NCBI GenBank assembly: GCA_947448135.1
Contig: CANFLZ010000020.1
Location: 1-36,712 of the forward strand
Origin: Flavobacteriales bacterium
GTDB taxonomy: Bacteria > Bacteroidota > Bacteroidia > Flavobacteriales_D > Sanyastnellaceae
Length of the DNA: 36,712 nt
Direction: 5' to 3'
The notes below the pieces were generated by a model. It searched no databases, was not told where the DNA came from, and saw nothing but the letters and a program-made list of their open reading frames with translations. Positions 1 to 7,918 of the stretch are shown here, in pieces (position 1 is the first letter of the stretch; every line of letters starts with the position of its first letter). The translations under genes and the position numbers were made by a program.

Positions 1-10
1 CGTGGTTCAT
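1..10 (-). CDS. Possible gene start running off the left edge
   Basis: An ATG on the minus strand at 10-8 (ATG AAC CAC) is open to the window edge, and a perfect TAnnTTTG element lies 39 bases upstream. Only three codons are visible, so the product cannot be named. The promoter box is the main reason to suspect a real start here. Confidence 0.3.
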
Positions 11-49
11 TTTTTATTGATTTAGTTCGACTTTCATTGAATCGTGTCG

Positions 50-57
50 CAAAGGTA
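50..57 (-). promoter_or_regulatory. -7 promoter box TACCTTTG for a gene leaving the left edge
   Basis: Read on the minus strand this is TACCTTTG, a 6/6 match to the Bacteroidota -7 consensus TAnnTTTG. No clean TTTG -33 element is seen at the usual distance; the upstream DNA is T-rich with TTTTC. Transcription would start near position 43 and read leftward. Confidence 0.4.
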
Positions 58-100
58 AGGAAACTGAAAAAACTGAAAAAATGAGATAGAGCAGGGGGAA

Positions 101-162
101 ATCAGTAGATCGGTAAATCAGTGGATCAGCATATGACCGATCCACTGATATACTGATCCACT
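101..162. repeat. Nested inverted repeat cluster (palindromic 3' element)
   Basis: A perfect 11-bp inverted repeat pairs 117-127 (ATCAGTGGATC) with 139-149, loop 11 bases. Two further arms compete for the same partners: 101-114 (ATCAGTAGATCGGT) pairs with 136-149 at 13 of 14 positions, and 154-162 pairs with 120-128 at 9 of 9. The element begins right at the stop codon of the M42 peptidase and lies in its 3' region. It has no U-tract after the stem on the minus strand, so it is not a classic terminator. It could be a REP-like repeat, a 3' mRNA stabiliser or a protein-binding site. Confidence 0.6.
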
Positions 163-1279
163 ATTTAATATATCTCCAATCGTGACCATTTTTGATGGCC
201 TTGACGCTGGCGTAAATCAATTCAATGACACTTTCTACATCCTTTTTATCCACCATTTCAACGGTAGTGTGCATGTAGCGCAAAGGAAGAGAGATCAAGG
301 CGCTGGCAACACCTGCATTGCTGTAAGCAAATGCATCGGTGTCTGTTCCTGTACTTCTTGATGCTACTTGTCTTTGAATATCGATTTTATATTTGCCAGC
401 CACATCGATGATGTGTTTCAATAAGTTGGTTTGAACAGCAGGGCCATAACTCAATACGGGTCCTTTTCCAGCCGACAATTCTCCGTCTCTAACCTTGTTC
501 ATCATGGGTGTTGAGCTATCATGACAAACATCCGTAACAATGGCAACATCAGGGTTGATGCGGTGTGCAATCATTTCGGCGCCACGGAGGCCTATTTCTT
601 CTTGAACAGAGTTTGTGAAATAAATACCAAATGGCAATTTGTCTTTTCTTTCTTTTAATAAGCGGGCTACCTCAGCAATCATGAAACCACCGATGCGGTT
701 GTCCAATGCACGACCGACAAAGAAGCGATCGTTCAAAATCATGAATTCATCGTCAAATGTGGCCACACAACCGACATGAATTCCCATGTCCTCAACTTCT
801 TTTTTAGATGCAGCGCCGACGTCTAAGAATATGTTGCGCATGCTCGGTGTTTCCTCTTTGTCTGGGGTACGAACGTGAATAGCAGGCCATCCAAAAACAC
901 CTTTCACTACTCCTGTTGGTGTATGAATGTTGACGCGTTTACTCGGAGCAATCATGTGATCACTTCCGCCATTTCTGCGTAGATAAATAAATCCATCAGA
1001 TGTGATGTAATGAACAAACCAAGAAATCTCATCTGCGTGGGCTTCTACGACAACTTTATACGGAGCCTTTGGATTGATTACTCCAACAACTGTTCCGTAG
1101 GTGTCCACCATGTATTCGTCTACATAGGGACGGATATAATCCAGCCACAATTGTTGTCCTGGAGATTCAAACCCCGTTGGAGCGGCGTTGTTGATATAGG
1201 TTTCTAAGAATTGTAAACTTTTCTCAGAAAAGAAAGAAGCCTTCTTCTTTGTTGCTGCACTTTTGGTTTTCTTTGCCAT
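161..1279 (-). CDS. M42 family metallo-aminopeptidase
   Basis: This 372-residue protein is a cytosolic M42-type (glutamyl aminopeptidase / deblocking aminopeptidase) zinc or cobalt exopeptidase, a family that forms dodecameric shells and trims peptides from the N-terminus. The expected di-metal ligands are present: H81 and D83 in EAHADE, D193 in RALDNR, the E227-E228 pair in SVQEEIG, D250 in VTDVCHD and H337 in MHTTVE. Length is normal for the family. The first 17 residues are lysine-rich (MAKKTKSAATKKK) and look like a non-catalytic extension. It stands alone on the minus strand, divergent from mnmD. A TACCTTCG box lies 18 bases before the ATG. Exact substrate preference cannot be told from sequence. 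Confidence 0.9.
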   Translation of the reverse strand: MAKKTKSAATKKKASFFSEKSLQFLETYINNAAPTGFESPGQQLWLDYIRPYVDEYMVDTYGTVVGVINPKAPYKVVVEAHADEISWFVHYITSDGFIYLRRNGGSDHMIAPSKRVNIHTPTGVVKGVFGWPAIHVRTPDKEETPSMRNIFLDVGAASKKEVEDMGIHVGCVATFDDEFMILNDRFFVGRALDNRIGGFMIAEVARLLKERKDKLPFGIYFTNSVQEEIGLRGAEMIAHRINPDVAIVTDVCHDSSTPMMNKVRDGELSAGKGPVLSYGPAVQTNLLKHIIDVAGKYKIDIQRQVASRSTGTDTDAFAYSNAGVASALISLPLRYMHTTVEMVDKKDVESVIELIYASVKAIKNGHDWRYIK

Positions 1280-1297
1280 GATTTTTAAATTACAGTA

Positions 1298-1305
1298 CGA
1301 AGGTA
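1298..1305 (-). promoter_or_regulatory. -7 box TACCTTCG upstream of the M42 peptidase
   Basis: Minus-strand TACCTTCG matches TAnnTTTG at 5 of 6 conserved bases. It ends 18 bases before the ATG at 1279, so the predicted leader is about 10-12 nt. Confidence 0.45.
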
Positions 1306-1345
1306 ATTTTAGTAGGATACAATCTTTTTAAGCCAATTAAAACCT

Positions 1346-2011
1346 ATGAACAATTCAGCGGTGAACAAACTGAGAGCGCGTGAGGTAATGCCTACAGAGG
1401 ATGGATCATATACGCTGCGCATACCAGGAGTGGAAGAGACTTACCATTCCAAGCACGGCGCTGAACAAGAGAGCATGCATGTATTTATTGAGAATGGTTT
1501 GAAATGTTTTAATGGACCCATTTCCATTTTGGAAGTGGGCATGGGAACAGGTTTGAATGTTGTTTTAACAGCAATCCATGCCCGATATCCCATTCAATAT
1601 TGCGCTTTGGAGCCTTTTCCTATTGAGGACGACGTGATTCAACAATGGATAGAATGTCAAAAACATTCAAACGATTTTTTCAAAGCGATTCATGCATCTT
1701 CTTTTGATTCCTGGATTGCATTGGGCTCATTGAATTTTACCAAGTGCCAACAGGGCTTGATGAGTTGGACAACGTCTGACCGTTTTGATTTGATTTATTT
1801 TGATGCATTTGGACCAAGTGTAGAGCCGAGTTTGTGGGAGAGTGAGGTGATGCAAAAATGTTTTGATCTACTTCATCCAGGGGGAATTTGGGTGAGTTAT
1901 TGCGCCAAGGGTGCAGTGCGAAGGAATTTACAATCGGCAGGATTTGCTGTGAAAAGATTGCCTGGCCCTCCTGGAAAAAGGGAAATGTTGTTTGCTCAAA
2001 AACCTGCATAA
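1346..2011 (+). CDS. mnmD: tRNA (mnm5s2U34)-methyltransferase MnmD
   Basis: This 221-residue protein is a stand-alone MnmD (DUF752 family). It transfers the final methyl group from S-adenosylmethionine to the wobble uridine to form mnm5(s2)U in certain tRNAs. The Rossmann SAM-binding motif is VGMGTGLN (64-71), and FDLIYFDAFGP (147-157) is the acidic/aromatic motif typical of the family. The family hallmark ESMHVFIENGL sits at 42-52. In E. coli this domain is fused to the FAD-dependent MnmC2 oxidase; here no oxidase domain follows, as is usual in Bacteroidota. The gene is monocistronic and ends in a bidirectional terminator shared with the opposing lipoprotein gene. Confidence 0.9.
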   Translation: MNNSAVNKLRAREVMPTEDGSYTLRIPGVEETYHSKHGAEQESMHVFIENGLKCFNGPISILEVGMGTGLNVVLTAIHARYPIQYCALEPFPIEDDVIQQWIECQKHSNDFFKAIHASSFDSWIALGSLNFTKCQQGLMSWTTSDRFDLIYFDAFGPSVEPSLWESEVMQKCFDLLHPGGIWVSYCAKGAVRRNLQSAGFAVKRLPGPPGKREMLFAQKPA

Positions 2012-2041
2012 AAAAAGCCTCGAAATTTTCGAGGCTTTTTT
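2011..2041. terminator. Bidirectional intrinsic terminator between convergent genes
   Basis: A-tract, GCCTCGAAA, one T, TTTCGAGGC, T-tract. The stem is flanked by A6 on the left and T6 on the right, so it can terminate mnmD (+) and the opposing lipoprotein gene (-). Confidence 0.85.
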
Positions 2042-2059
2042 GTTTTTTGTATCAACTCA

Positions 2060-3076
2060 TTATTGGAATTTCACTTGGAATAATCCGTTGGTAATATTCA
2101 CTGTTGCTCCATTGCTTGCTTTCAAAGTTCCAGTAAATGAACCTCTGATGTATCCAAGAGCGGGAGAATTGGTAAACTTGATCAAAGTGAAAGTTCCTGA
2201 ACCACCATTGGTTGTTGTGCTGTAAGAAGTTCCATTGGCATCCATGTACACCAACGCGTCGGTAACAGAAGGATTCAAATTCACCACTACGCCTGGTATC
2301 CATCCAGAAGCAGGCTCATTGATTTTTACTTGGAAACTGAGGTTGTCCAATGTCGTTCCAGTCACATCAAAGTCATAGTTGGAGTATGATTCAACAAAAG
2401 TCAAAGAAGTGTGATTGATTCCGCCAACGGTCCAGTCTACGATGCGAATGCAATCAGGGCAGTTCGTGCCACCACAGTCTGTCCAGAATTCGTCACCATC
2501 AATCAAGCTGTTGGTACAATTACTTTCATTGGCACAAACTTGACACATTGTACCACCGCAATCGATTCCGATTTCAGTACCGTTCATGATACCATCAGAA
2601 CAAGATGGGCAGATTTGACAATTTCCTGTGTAAACATCACCAGCATCGTAAACGTTGTTTCCGTTGTTGTCGATGTAAGGACCGTCGTTGCAATCGATTT
2701 GTGTTTCATTACCATTCAAAAGTCCATCTCCACACAAGTCACCGCATGGTCCACAGTTGGTACCACCGCAGTCAACACCTGTTTCATCTCCGCCTAATTC
2801 CAATGTATCTTGGATACCGTTGGCGCAAGGGTCACAAGGACCACACTCACCACCGCAATCCAACCAAGTTTCACCCAAGTCAGGTTGGAAAATTCCGTCT
2901 AAACAATGGTCACATTCTTCGCAAGGACCACCGCAGTCAATCATTTGCTCACCATTGTTTAAAATACCATCAAAACAATTGGGTGGTATTTTGTTATCAG
3001 GATTAGGACATCCTGTCAAAAGGATCATGGCAGCAATTGCTGACAGAAATAAACCGGTGAAAAATCTTGTTTTCAT
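2060..3076 (-). CDS. Lipoprotein with six cysteine-rich DCGG repeats
   Basis: This 338-residue lipoprotein is of unknown function. The chosen start gives a clean type II signal peptide with lipobox LTGC (Cys23); the in-frame ATG 22 codons upstream adds a non-signal extension and is rejected. Residues 34-209 hold six repeats of the form C-x-D-G-I-x-N-G-x-E-x-x-x-D-C-G-G-x-C-x-x-C, probably disulfide-bonded modules outside the outer membrane. The fourth repeat carries an insertion with a 12-residue EF-hand-like loop, DNNGNNVYDAGD (136-147), with oxygen ligands at positions 1, 3, 5, 9 and 12. Residues 210-338 form a Ser/Thr/Gly-rich, probably beta-sandwich domain that I do not recognise. No transmembrane segment follows the lipobox. 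A surface-exposed, calcium-stabilised adhesion or binding protein is plausible but inferred. Confidence 0.75.
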   Translation of the reverse strand: MKTRFFTGLFLSAIAAMILLTGCPNPDNKIPPNCFDGILNNGEQMIDCGGPCEECDHCLDGIFQPDLGETWLDCGGECGPCDPCANGIQDTLELGGDETGVDCGGTNCGPCGDLCGDGLLNGNETQIDCNDGPYIDNNGNNVYDAGDVYTGNCQICPSCSDGIMNGTEIGIDCGGTMCQVCANESNCTNSLIDGDEFWTDCGGTNCPDCIRIVDWTVGGINHTSLTFVESYSNYDFDVTGTTLDNLSFQVKINEPASGWIPGVVVNLNPSVTDALVYMDANGTSYSTTTNGGSGTFTLIKFTNSPALGYIRGSFTGTLKASNGATVNITNGLFQVKFQ

Positions 3077-3172
3077 ATGTTCAACACTCTTTAAGGGGGT
3101 GAATATACAAAAAAGACCATAAAGTTCAGATTTAGGTTGCATTATGTCAGGTTATGCCGTTGTTATGCATGA

Positions 3173-3204
3173 TTTGGAAAGGTTGAATAAAAGGGTCAAC
3201 TTTG
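3173..3204 (+). promoter_or_regulatory. recJ promoter (TTTG - 20 bp - CAACTTTG)
   Basis: A TTTG -33 element at 3173-3176 and CAACTTTG (5/6 to TAnnTTTG) at 3197-3204 are separated by 20 bp. The box ends 4 bases before the recJ ATG, so the transcript is predicted to be leaderless or nearly so. Confidence 0.65.
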
Positions 3205-3208
3205 CAAC

Positions 3209-4882
3209 ATGATTTGGAAAAAAAGAAATGAAAGTTTTGTTGCGGGTGCAGCTGAAAGACCCATGGAGCAATTGATTCGGTCTCGCAACATATCCGACTG
3301 GCATTCGTTTTCCCAACCGATGCATCATCCAGAGCATGATCCTTTTTTGATGAAGGACATGGATGTCGCGGTGGAGATTTTACACGAACATTTGAGTGAA
3401 GGAAAGCGCATTTTGGTTTTTGGTGATTACGATGTTGATGGAACAACATCCGTAGCCATGATGTATGAGTGGCTCACCAAATTGGGAGCCAACACTACTT
3501 TTTATATTCCCAATCGTTACGAAGAGGGATATGGATTTTCGATCACCGGCGCGCAGTATGCGATCGATCAAAAAATGGACTTGGTGATCACTTTGGATTG
3601 CGGTACCAAAGATGGAGCGCGAATTGAATTGTGCAGAAATGCTGGTATCGATGTAATCGTCTGCGATCACCACGAACCTGGCGAACTTCCCAAGGCCAAT
3701 GCTTTGCTCAATCCCAAGCGAAAAGACTGTGCCTATCCATTTACCGGGTTGAGTGGATGCGGTGTGGGCTATAAATTGATTGTTGCGTACACAGAGCGTC
3801 ATCCTCATCCCAATAGTCATCCGTCTCAATATCATGATTTGGTAGCGATTGCTGCTGGAGCGGATATTGTTCCCATGTTGGATGAAAACCGCACCTTGGT
3901 GGCCAAAGGATTGTATTTGATGAATCGTTATTTGCGACCAGGCTTGGCGGCCTTGTTGCGAAAATCAGGCACCAAGCGCACCACGTGGGATGTTACCGAT
4001 CTTGTTTTTTTGTTGGCGCCTAGAATCAATGCCGCGGGCAGAGTGGCCTCAGGCAATGAAGCTGTGAAGTTGATCATTGCACAAGAGGAAGCAGAAGTGG
4101 ATCAATTGGCGCAGCAAGTTGAGGATTTTAATTTGTCTCGCAGAAGCATTGATCAAGAAGTTTCGGCTTCCGCGTTGGCTAAGGTAGAAGCGGATCCTCA
4201 ACATGAAGCTTCTTTTGTAACGGTGGTATATGATGATGAATGGTTGAAAGGAGTAATAGGAATTGTCGCGTCTCGATTGATTGAAAAATATTATCGACCG
4301 ACCATTGTGTTCACCAAGAGTCACGATGTTTACGCGGGTAGTGGTCGTTCTATTGAGGGAGTTGATTTATATGCTGCGCTGGAAAGTTGCAAAGATGAGA
4401 TCGTTCAATTTGGTGGGCATACCATGGCAGCGGGATTGACTGTTTTACCGGAAAAAATGGAAGCCTTTGCGCTTCGATTTAATGAAGTGGTAAAAGAAAT
4501 GATGAAAGGAGAGCGATCTGAACCAGTGGCCTATTACGACATCCCCATGCGAATGAATGATGTGGATTTGAGTTGGGTAGAAGAAATCAAATCCATGGCC
4601 CCATTTGGTCCTGATAATATGGCGCCGGTATTTTTATTTGAAAACGTACAGCATGCCTATCCGCCGAAGAAAATTGGAGCGGATCAAAAGCACATCAAGT
4701 GTGCTTTAAGACAACAAGAAAGCCGGGGATACATCGATGCAGTTGGATTCGGATTAGCCAAAGAGTGGGATGTTTTTCAATACCCCCAGCTGGATATTTT
4801 GGGTGCTTTAGAAATCAATGAATTCAATGGAAGGCGTTCTGTTCAGATCATGATCAAAGCAGTGCGTCAACATCAAGGTTGA
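3209..4882 (+). CDS. recJ: Single-stranded-DNA-specific exonuclease RecJ
   Basis: RecJ is a 5'-3' single-strand DNA exonuclease acting in RecFOR recombination, base excision repair and mismatch repair. The 557-residue length is normal. DHH-family motifs appear in order: DYDVDG (73-78), LDCG (129-132), DHH (153-155) and the DHHA1-side motifs GSGRS (377-381) and FGGH (401-404), which supply the two-metal active site and phosphate contacts. The OB-fold region occupies the C-terminal part. The ATG at 3209 sits four bases after a -7 box with a well-spaced -33 TTTG. thiL follows 17 bases after the stop. The product of mutL, also in this window, works in the same repair pathway. Confidence 0.95.
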   Translation: MIWKKRNESFVAGAAERPMEQLIRSRNISDWHSFSQPMHHPEHDPFLMKDMDVAVEILHEHLSEGKRILVFGDYDVDGTTSVAMMYEWLTKLGANTTFYIPNRYEEGYGFSITGAQYAIDQKMDLVITLDCGTKDGARIELCRNAGIDVIVCDHHEPGELPKANALLNPKRKDCAYPFTGLSGCGVGYKLIVAYTERHPHPNSHPSQYHDLVAIAAGADIVPMLDENRTLVAKGLYLMNRYLRPGLAALLRKSGTKRTTWDVTDLVFLLAPRINAAGRVASGNEAVKLIIAQEEAEVDQLAQQVEDFNLSRRSIDQEVSASALAKVEADPQHEASFVTVVYDDEWLKGVIGIVASRLIEKYYRPTIVFTKSHDVYAGSGRSIEGVDLYAALESCKDEIVQFGGHTMAAGLTVLPEKMEAFALRFNEVVKEMMKGERSEPVAYYDIPMRMNDVDLSWVEEIKSMAPFGPDNMAPVFLFENVQHAYPPKKIGADQKHIKCALRQQESRGYIDAVGFGLAKEWDVFQYPQLDILGALEINEFNGRRSVQIMIKAVRQHQG

Positions 4883-4887
4883 GACCT

Positions 4888-4895
4888 TATCTTTG
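4888..4895 (+). promoter_or_regulatory. -7 box TATCTTTG directly before thiL
   Basis: TATCTTTG is a 6/6 match to TAnnTTTG and ends four bases before the thiL ATG. No convincing -33 element is seen. It lies in the 17-bp gap after the recJ stop and could give thiL a leaderless transcript independent of recJ. Confidence 0.5.
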
Positions 4896-4899
4896 CCGC

Positions 4900-5928
4900 A
4901 TGGAATCACGTACAGAACTCAATAGCATTGGCGAATTTGCCTTAATCGAACATTTAACGCAATATTTCTCCATCCAACATGAGTCGACTTTGAAAGGTGT
5001 TGGAGACGATGCGGCCATCATTGCGACAGGCGGCATGTATGATCAAGTCGTCACGACTGACTTGCTGGTTGAGGGCGTTCATTTTGATTTGATGTATATG
5101 CCATTGAAGCATTTGGGATACAAGGCCATTGCAGTGAATGTTAGTGACATCTGCGCCATGAATGCTACTCCCAAATATATCACTGTCAGTTACGCGGTGA
5201 GCAATCGTTTTTCTTTGGAGGCCATGGAAGAATTGTATGCTGGAATGAAGTTGGCTTGTGAGCGATACAATGTTGATTTGATTGGAGGAGATTCTTCGTC
5301 GGCACTTCAAGGCTTGACGATTTCGGTCACCGCAATCGGAGAAGTTTTACCGGAAAAAGTAGTCACGCGTGATGGTGCCAAAGTAAATGACCTTTTGGTC
5401 GTGACGGGTGATTTGGGCGCTGCATATATGGGACTTCAGATTTTAGAAAGAGAGAAGGAAGTGTACAAGGCAACTCCGAGTATTCAACCGGACTTGGAGG
5501 GCTACGAATATTTGTTGCAACGTCAACTCAAACCTGAGGCCCGAATGGATGCCATTGAATATTTGAATGACTTAAAGCTTGTTCCTACCTCGATGATTGA
5601 TATTTCAGATGGATTGTCTTCAGAAATATTGCACATATGCAAACAAAGCCAAGTGGGTTGTGATTTGTATGAGAACAAGATTCCAATTTCTCCTGATTTA
5701 CAGCGCGCCGCTGAAGAGTTTAACTTGGACGCGACTACATGTGCATTGAATGGTGGAGAGGATTACGAATTGTTGTTTACCATTGCGCAAAGCGATTATG
5801 AAAAAATCAAAGGCAGTCCTCATTTTACCGTCATCGGTCATATCACGGAACAACATTCAGGTTGCAGATTGATCACGAGAGGAAATGAAGCGATTGAATT
5901 AAAAGCACAAGGTTGGAAATCTTTTTAA
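4900..5928 (+). CDS. thiL: Thiamine-monophosphate kinase ThiL
   Basis: ThiL phosphorylates thiamine monophosphate with ATP to make the cofactor thiamine diphosphate, the last step of the pathway. It is an AIRS/PurM-superfamily enzyme of 342 residues from the chosen start, a normal length. GVGDDAAII (33-41) is the metal-nucleotide motif, NVSDICAMNATP (80-91) is a family hallmark, and GGDSS and NGGEDYELL follow in the C-terminal half. A TTG at 4879 would add seven residues overlapping the recJ end; ATG 4900 is preferred because it aligns with family N-termini and sits four bases after a perfect TATCTTTG box. Its stop codon directly abuts that of convergent folC. No other thiamine genes lie nearby. 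Confidence 0.92.
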   Translation: MESRTELNSIGEFALIEHLTQYFSIQHESTLKGVGDDAAIIATGGMYDQVVTTDLLVEGVHFDLMYMPLKHLGYKAIAVNVSDICAMNATPKYITVSYAVSNRFSLEAMEELYAGMKLACERYNVDLIGGDSSSALQGLTISVTAIGEVLPEKVVTRDGAKVNDLLVVTGDLGAAYMGLQILEREKEVYKATPSIQPDLEGYEYLLQRQLKPEARMDAIEYLNDLKLVPTSMIDISDGLSSEILHICKQSQVGCDLYENKIPISPDLQRAAEEFNLDATTCALNGGEDYELLFTIAQSDYEKIKGSPHFTVIGHITEQHSGCRLITRGNEAIELKAQGWKSF

Positions 5929-7149
5929 TTACAGAATTTCCGCCACAGTAAAAAAAGATCCGGTAACCAATATAAAGTCATCACCGGACGCAGATGCTTT
6001 GGCTGCTTCAAACGCATTTTGTACTGAAGAAAATAGTTCACCTTTCAGTCCATGAAAATTAGCTTTTTCAGCCAGGATGTGAACTTCTAATCCTCGAGGG
6101 ATATTGGCTTTGCAAAAGTAGTAATGTGCATTTTGAGGCAACAAGCTTAGAACATGATCAAGGTCTTTGTCGTTGACCATTCCCAAAACGATGTGTAATT
6201 TTTGGAAGGACATTTGGCTTACTTGCTTGAAAACCCACTTGATTCCATCTTCGTTGTGCCCAACATCAGCAATGATGATGGGATTATTTTCTTGCAGTAT
6301 TTCCCACCTTCCTTGAATGCCGGTCAACTCTTTGACATGTAAAAATCCTTTTTCGATATGGGTTGGATTGAGCAAGGGAAAATGCTCGTTGATCATTTGA
6401 AGCGCAATAAATGCGGTGATCGTATTTTCTTTTTGATAGTCTCCTTTTAAGCCGCAATGGGGTGTTGTTATTCCGAAGTTCGCTTCTTGAAATTTGCAAT
6501 TCAATTGAACGGCTTTTTCTTTAAAAACTGCCAAAGCTTCAGGCTGCATGATTCCCAAAGCAACGGGAGTATTGGGTTTGATGATGCCCGCTTTTTCAGT
6601 CGCAATTTTTGGAATCGTATCTCCTAAAAATTGCATGTGGTCTTTGGAGACATTCGTCAATACTGATATCAAGGGTTGAATCACATTGGTACTGTCTAAT
6701 CTGCCTCCCATTCCCACCTCGATAATCGCTATTTCAACTTGCTCATGGGCGAAGAAATCGACCGCCATGGCAAAAGTTAATTCAAAAAAGGAAGGTTGTA
6801 ATGAAATGCAATTTGAATTTTTATAGCGTTGAACGAAATCGGTCACAAATTCTTCTGAAATCCAATCGCCATTGATTTTAATTCGCTCTCTAAAGTCGAT
6901 CAAATGCGGTGAGGTGTAAAGTCCAACTTTGCACCCTGCGGATTGGAGCGCTGCGGATATGAGATGAGCAGTTGAGCCTTTCCCATTGGTTCCGCCCACG
7001 TGAATGGTTTGAATTTTTCGTTCGGGATTGCCAAGCCATTGGCACAATGCCTCCGTATTTTTTAAAGAAGGTTTATAAGCAGCAGCGCCCACCCGATGGA
7101 ACATCGGAAGTTGTGCAAATAAATATTCCAGAACTTCTGGATAGGTCAT
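5929..7149 (-). CDS. folC: Bifunctional folylpolyglutamate / dihydrofolate synthase FolC
   Basis: FolC adds glutamate to dihydropteroate and then extends the gamma-glutamyl chain on tetrahydrofolate in the cytosol. The 406-residue protein is a Mur-ligase-type ATPase: P-loop GTNGKGS (53-59), TSPHL (79-83, substrate loop), EVGMGGRLDSTN in the middle, and a C-terminal Rossmann-like glutamate-binding domain starting near VGHNEDG. Length is normal. The start overlaps the tonB-like stop by four bases (ATGA), so it is the last gene of the ExbB-ExbD-TonB transcription unit. That link to a membrane energy system is conserved-looking synteny rather than an obvious functional partnership. Confidence 0.95.
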   Translation of the reverse strand: MTYPEVLEYLFAQLPMFHRVGAAAYKPSLKNTEALCQWLGNPERKIQTIHVGGTNGKGSTAHLISAALQSAGCKVGLYTSPHLIDFRERIKINGDWISEEFVTDFVQRYKNSNCISLQPSFFELTFAMAVDFFAHEQVEIAIIEVGMGGRLDSTNVIQPLISVLTNVSKDHMQFLGDTIPKIATEKAGIIKPNTPVALGIMQPEALAVFKEKAVQLNCKFQEANFGITTPHCGLKGDYQKENTITAFIALQMINEHFPLLNPTHIEKGFLHVKELTGIQGRWEILQENNPIIIADVGHNEDGIKWVFKQVSQMSFQKLHIVLGMVNDKDLDHVLSLLPQNAHYYFCKANIPRGLEVHILAEKANFHGLKGELFSSVQNAFEAAKASASGDDFILVTGSFFTVAEIL

Positions 7150-7913
7150 TTTAATTTGAACGTAATGACCACCGAGCCCACTTGTTTTTTGGCATCGGCA
7201 TCAGTGCTGAATTTGGTGGCTTTGGCAGCTCGGATGGCTAGTTCAGAAAGTTGCTTGAAACCCTCACCACTGACTTTTGATTTGATGGGATCAGCAGTAG
7301 CAGAAACGACATTTCCTGCATTGTCCACAGTGATATTGACGAAAATGGTCCCCTCAAAATCTGGCTTGCTTTCCAATGAAGGCGCTTTGGCCAATCCTCT
7401 ACCTTTTAGATTCCATTCTCCCTTGGTGCCGTTTCCTCCCTTTCCTCCGAACATTCCTTTCCCATTGATATCGCCGTTGGGGTTGCCCTCAATTCCGGTT
7501 CCCCCTGGTGTTTCACCAGCGCTGGAGTTGCCTCCTTTCTTAGCGAAAAGATTGTTGATTTTGCTCGATTTGGCTGCATTCTCAACTTCTTGAGGGGAAG
7601 GCCCAGGATTCTCGGATGGAGTAGTAGATTCGGTGGGACTCTCACTTCCTTGTGCAGTAGTTTGTGCCGTTGCGTCACTGATTAAATTTTGGACATCGCC
7701 ACCAGCGGCCTGAATAGCCGAGGTTTCAGCACCCAAGTCGACATACTCTCCTTCACCAGGTTCAAAATCTCCCAACGCAGCAAGGTTGAGCGACTCATAT
7801 TGAATGGGCTCAATGGGTGGTAGTTTTTGACAACTTCTCATTCCCAAGATCAGCAAGGATGCTGCAAAGATGTGAAAGATGGTTGTGCCTAAAAATGGGA
7901 TGTATCGCTGCAT
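7146..7913 (-). CDS. TonB-like energy transducer protein
   Basis: This 255-residue inner-membrane-anchored protein probably transmits proton- or sodium-motive force from ExbB-ExbD to outer-membrane TonB-dependent transporters. An N-terminal anchor spans about residues 5-24. A long low-complexity linker follows, rich in Ser/Thr/Glu then Gly/Asn (about 60-180); it replaces the Pro-Lys linker of classic TonB and should still span the periplasm. The last 70 residues (GTIFVNITVDNAGNVVSA onward) match the TonB C-terminal beta-alpha-beta fold and end in a strand, VVITFKLK. Five bases separate it from the upstream exbD stop, and it overlaps folC by ATGA. It could instead be a TolA-like protein; the neighbours do not settle this. 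Confidence 0.8.
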   Translation of the reverse strand: MQRYIPFLGTTIFHIFAASLLILGMRSCQKLPPIEPIQYESLNLAALGDFEPGEGEYVDLGAETSAIQAAGGDVQNLISDATAQTTAQGSESPTESTTPSENPGPSPQEVENAAKSSKINNLFAKKGGNSSAGETPGGTGIEGNPNGDINGKGMFGGKGGNGTKGEWNLKGRGLAKAPSLESKPDFEGTIFVNITVDNAGNVVSATADPIKSKVSGEGFKQLSELAIRAAKATKFSTDADAKKQVGSVVITFKLK

Positions 7914-7918
7914 GTTTT

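Noticed and set aside
2411-3122. Three plus-strand ORFs opposite the cysteine-repeat lipoprotein
   Set aside because: Mirror frames of the DCGG repeats; the minus frame has a lipobox and regular motifs, which explains the open frames.
3077-3142. Upstream ATG for the cysteine-repeat lipoprotein
   Set aside because: Adds 22 residues ahead of a clear type II signal peptide, which would no longer be N-terminal.
7156-7593. 145-residue plus-strand ORF opposite the tonB-like gene
   Set aside because: Lies wholly antisense to a well-supported gene in a Gly/Ser-rich region; Pro/Leu/Ala composition is the reverse image of the linker. No start signal.
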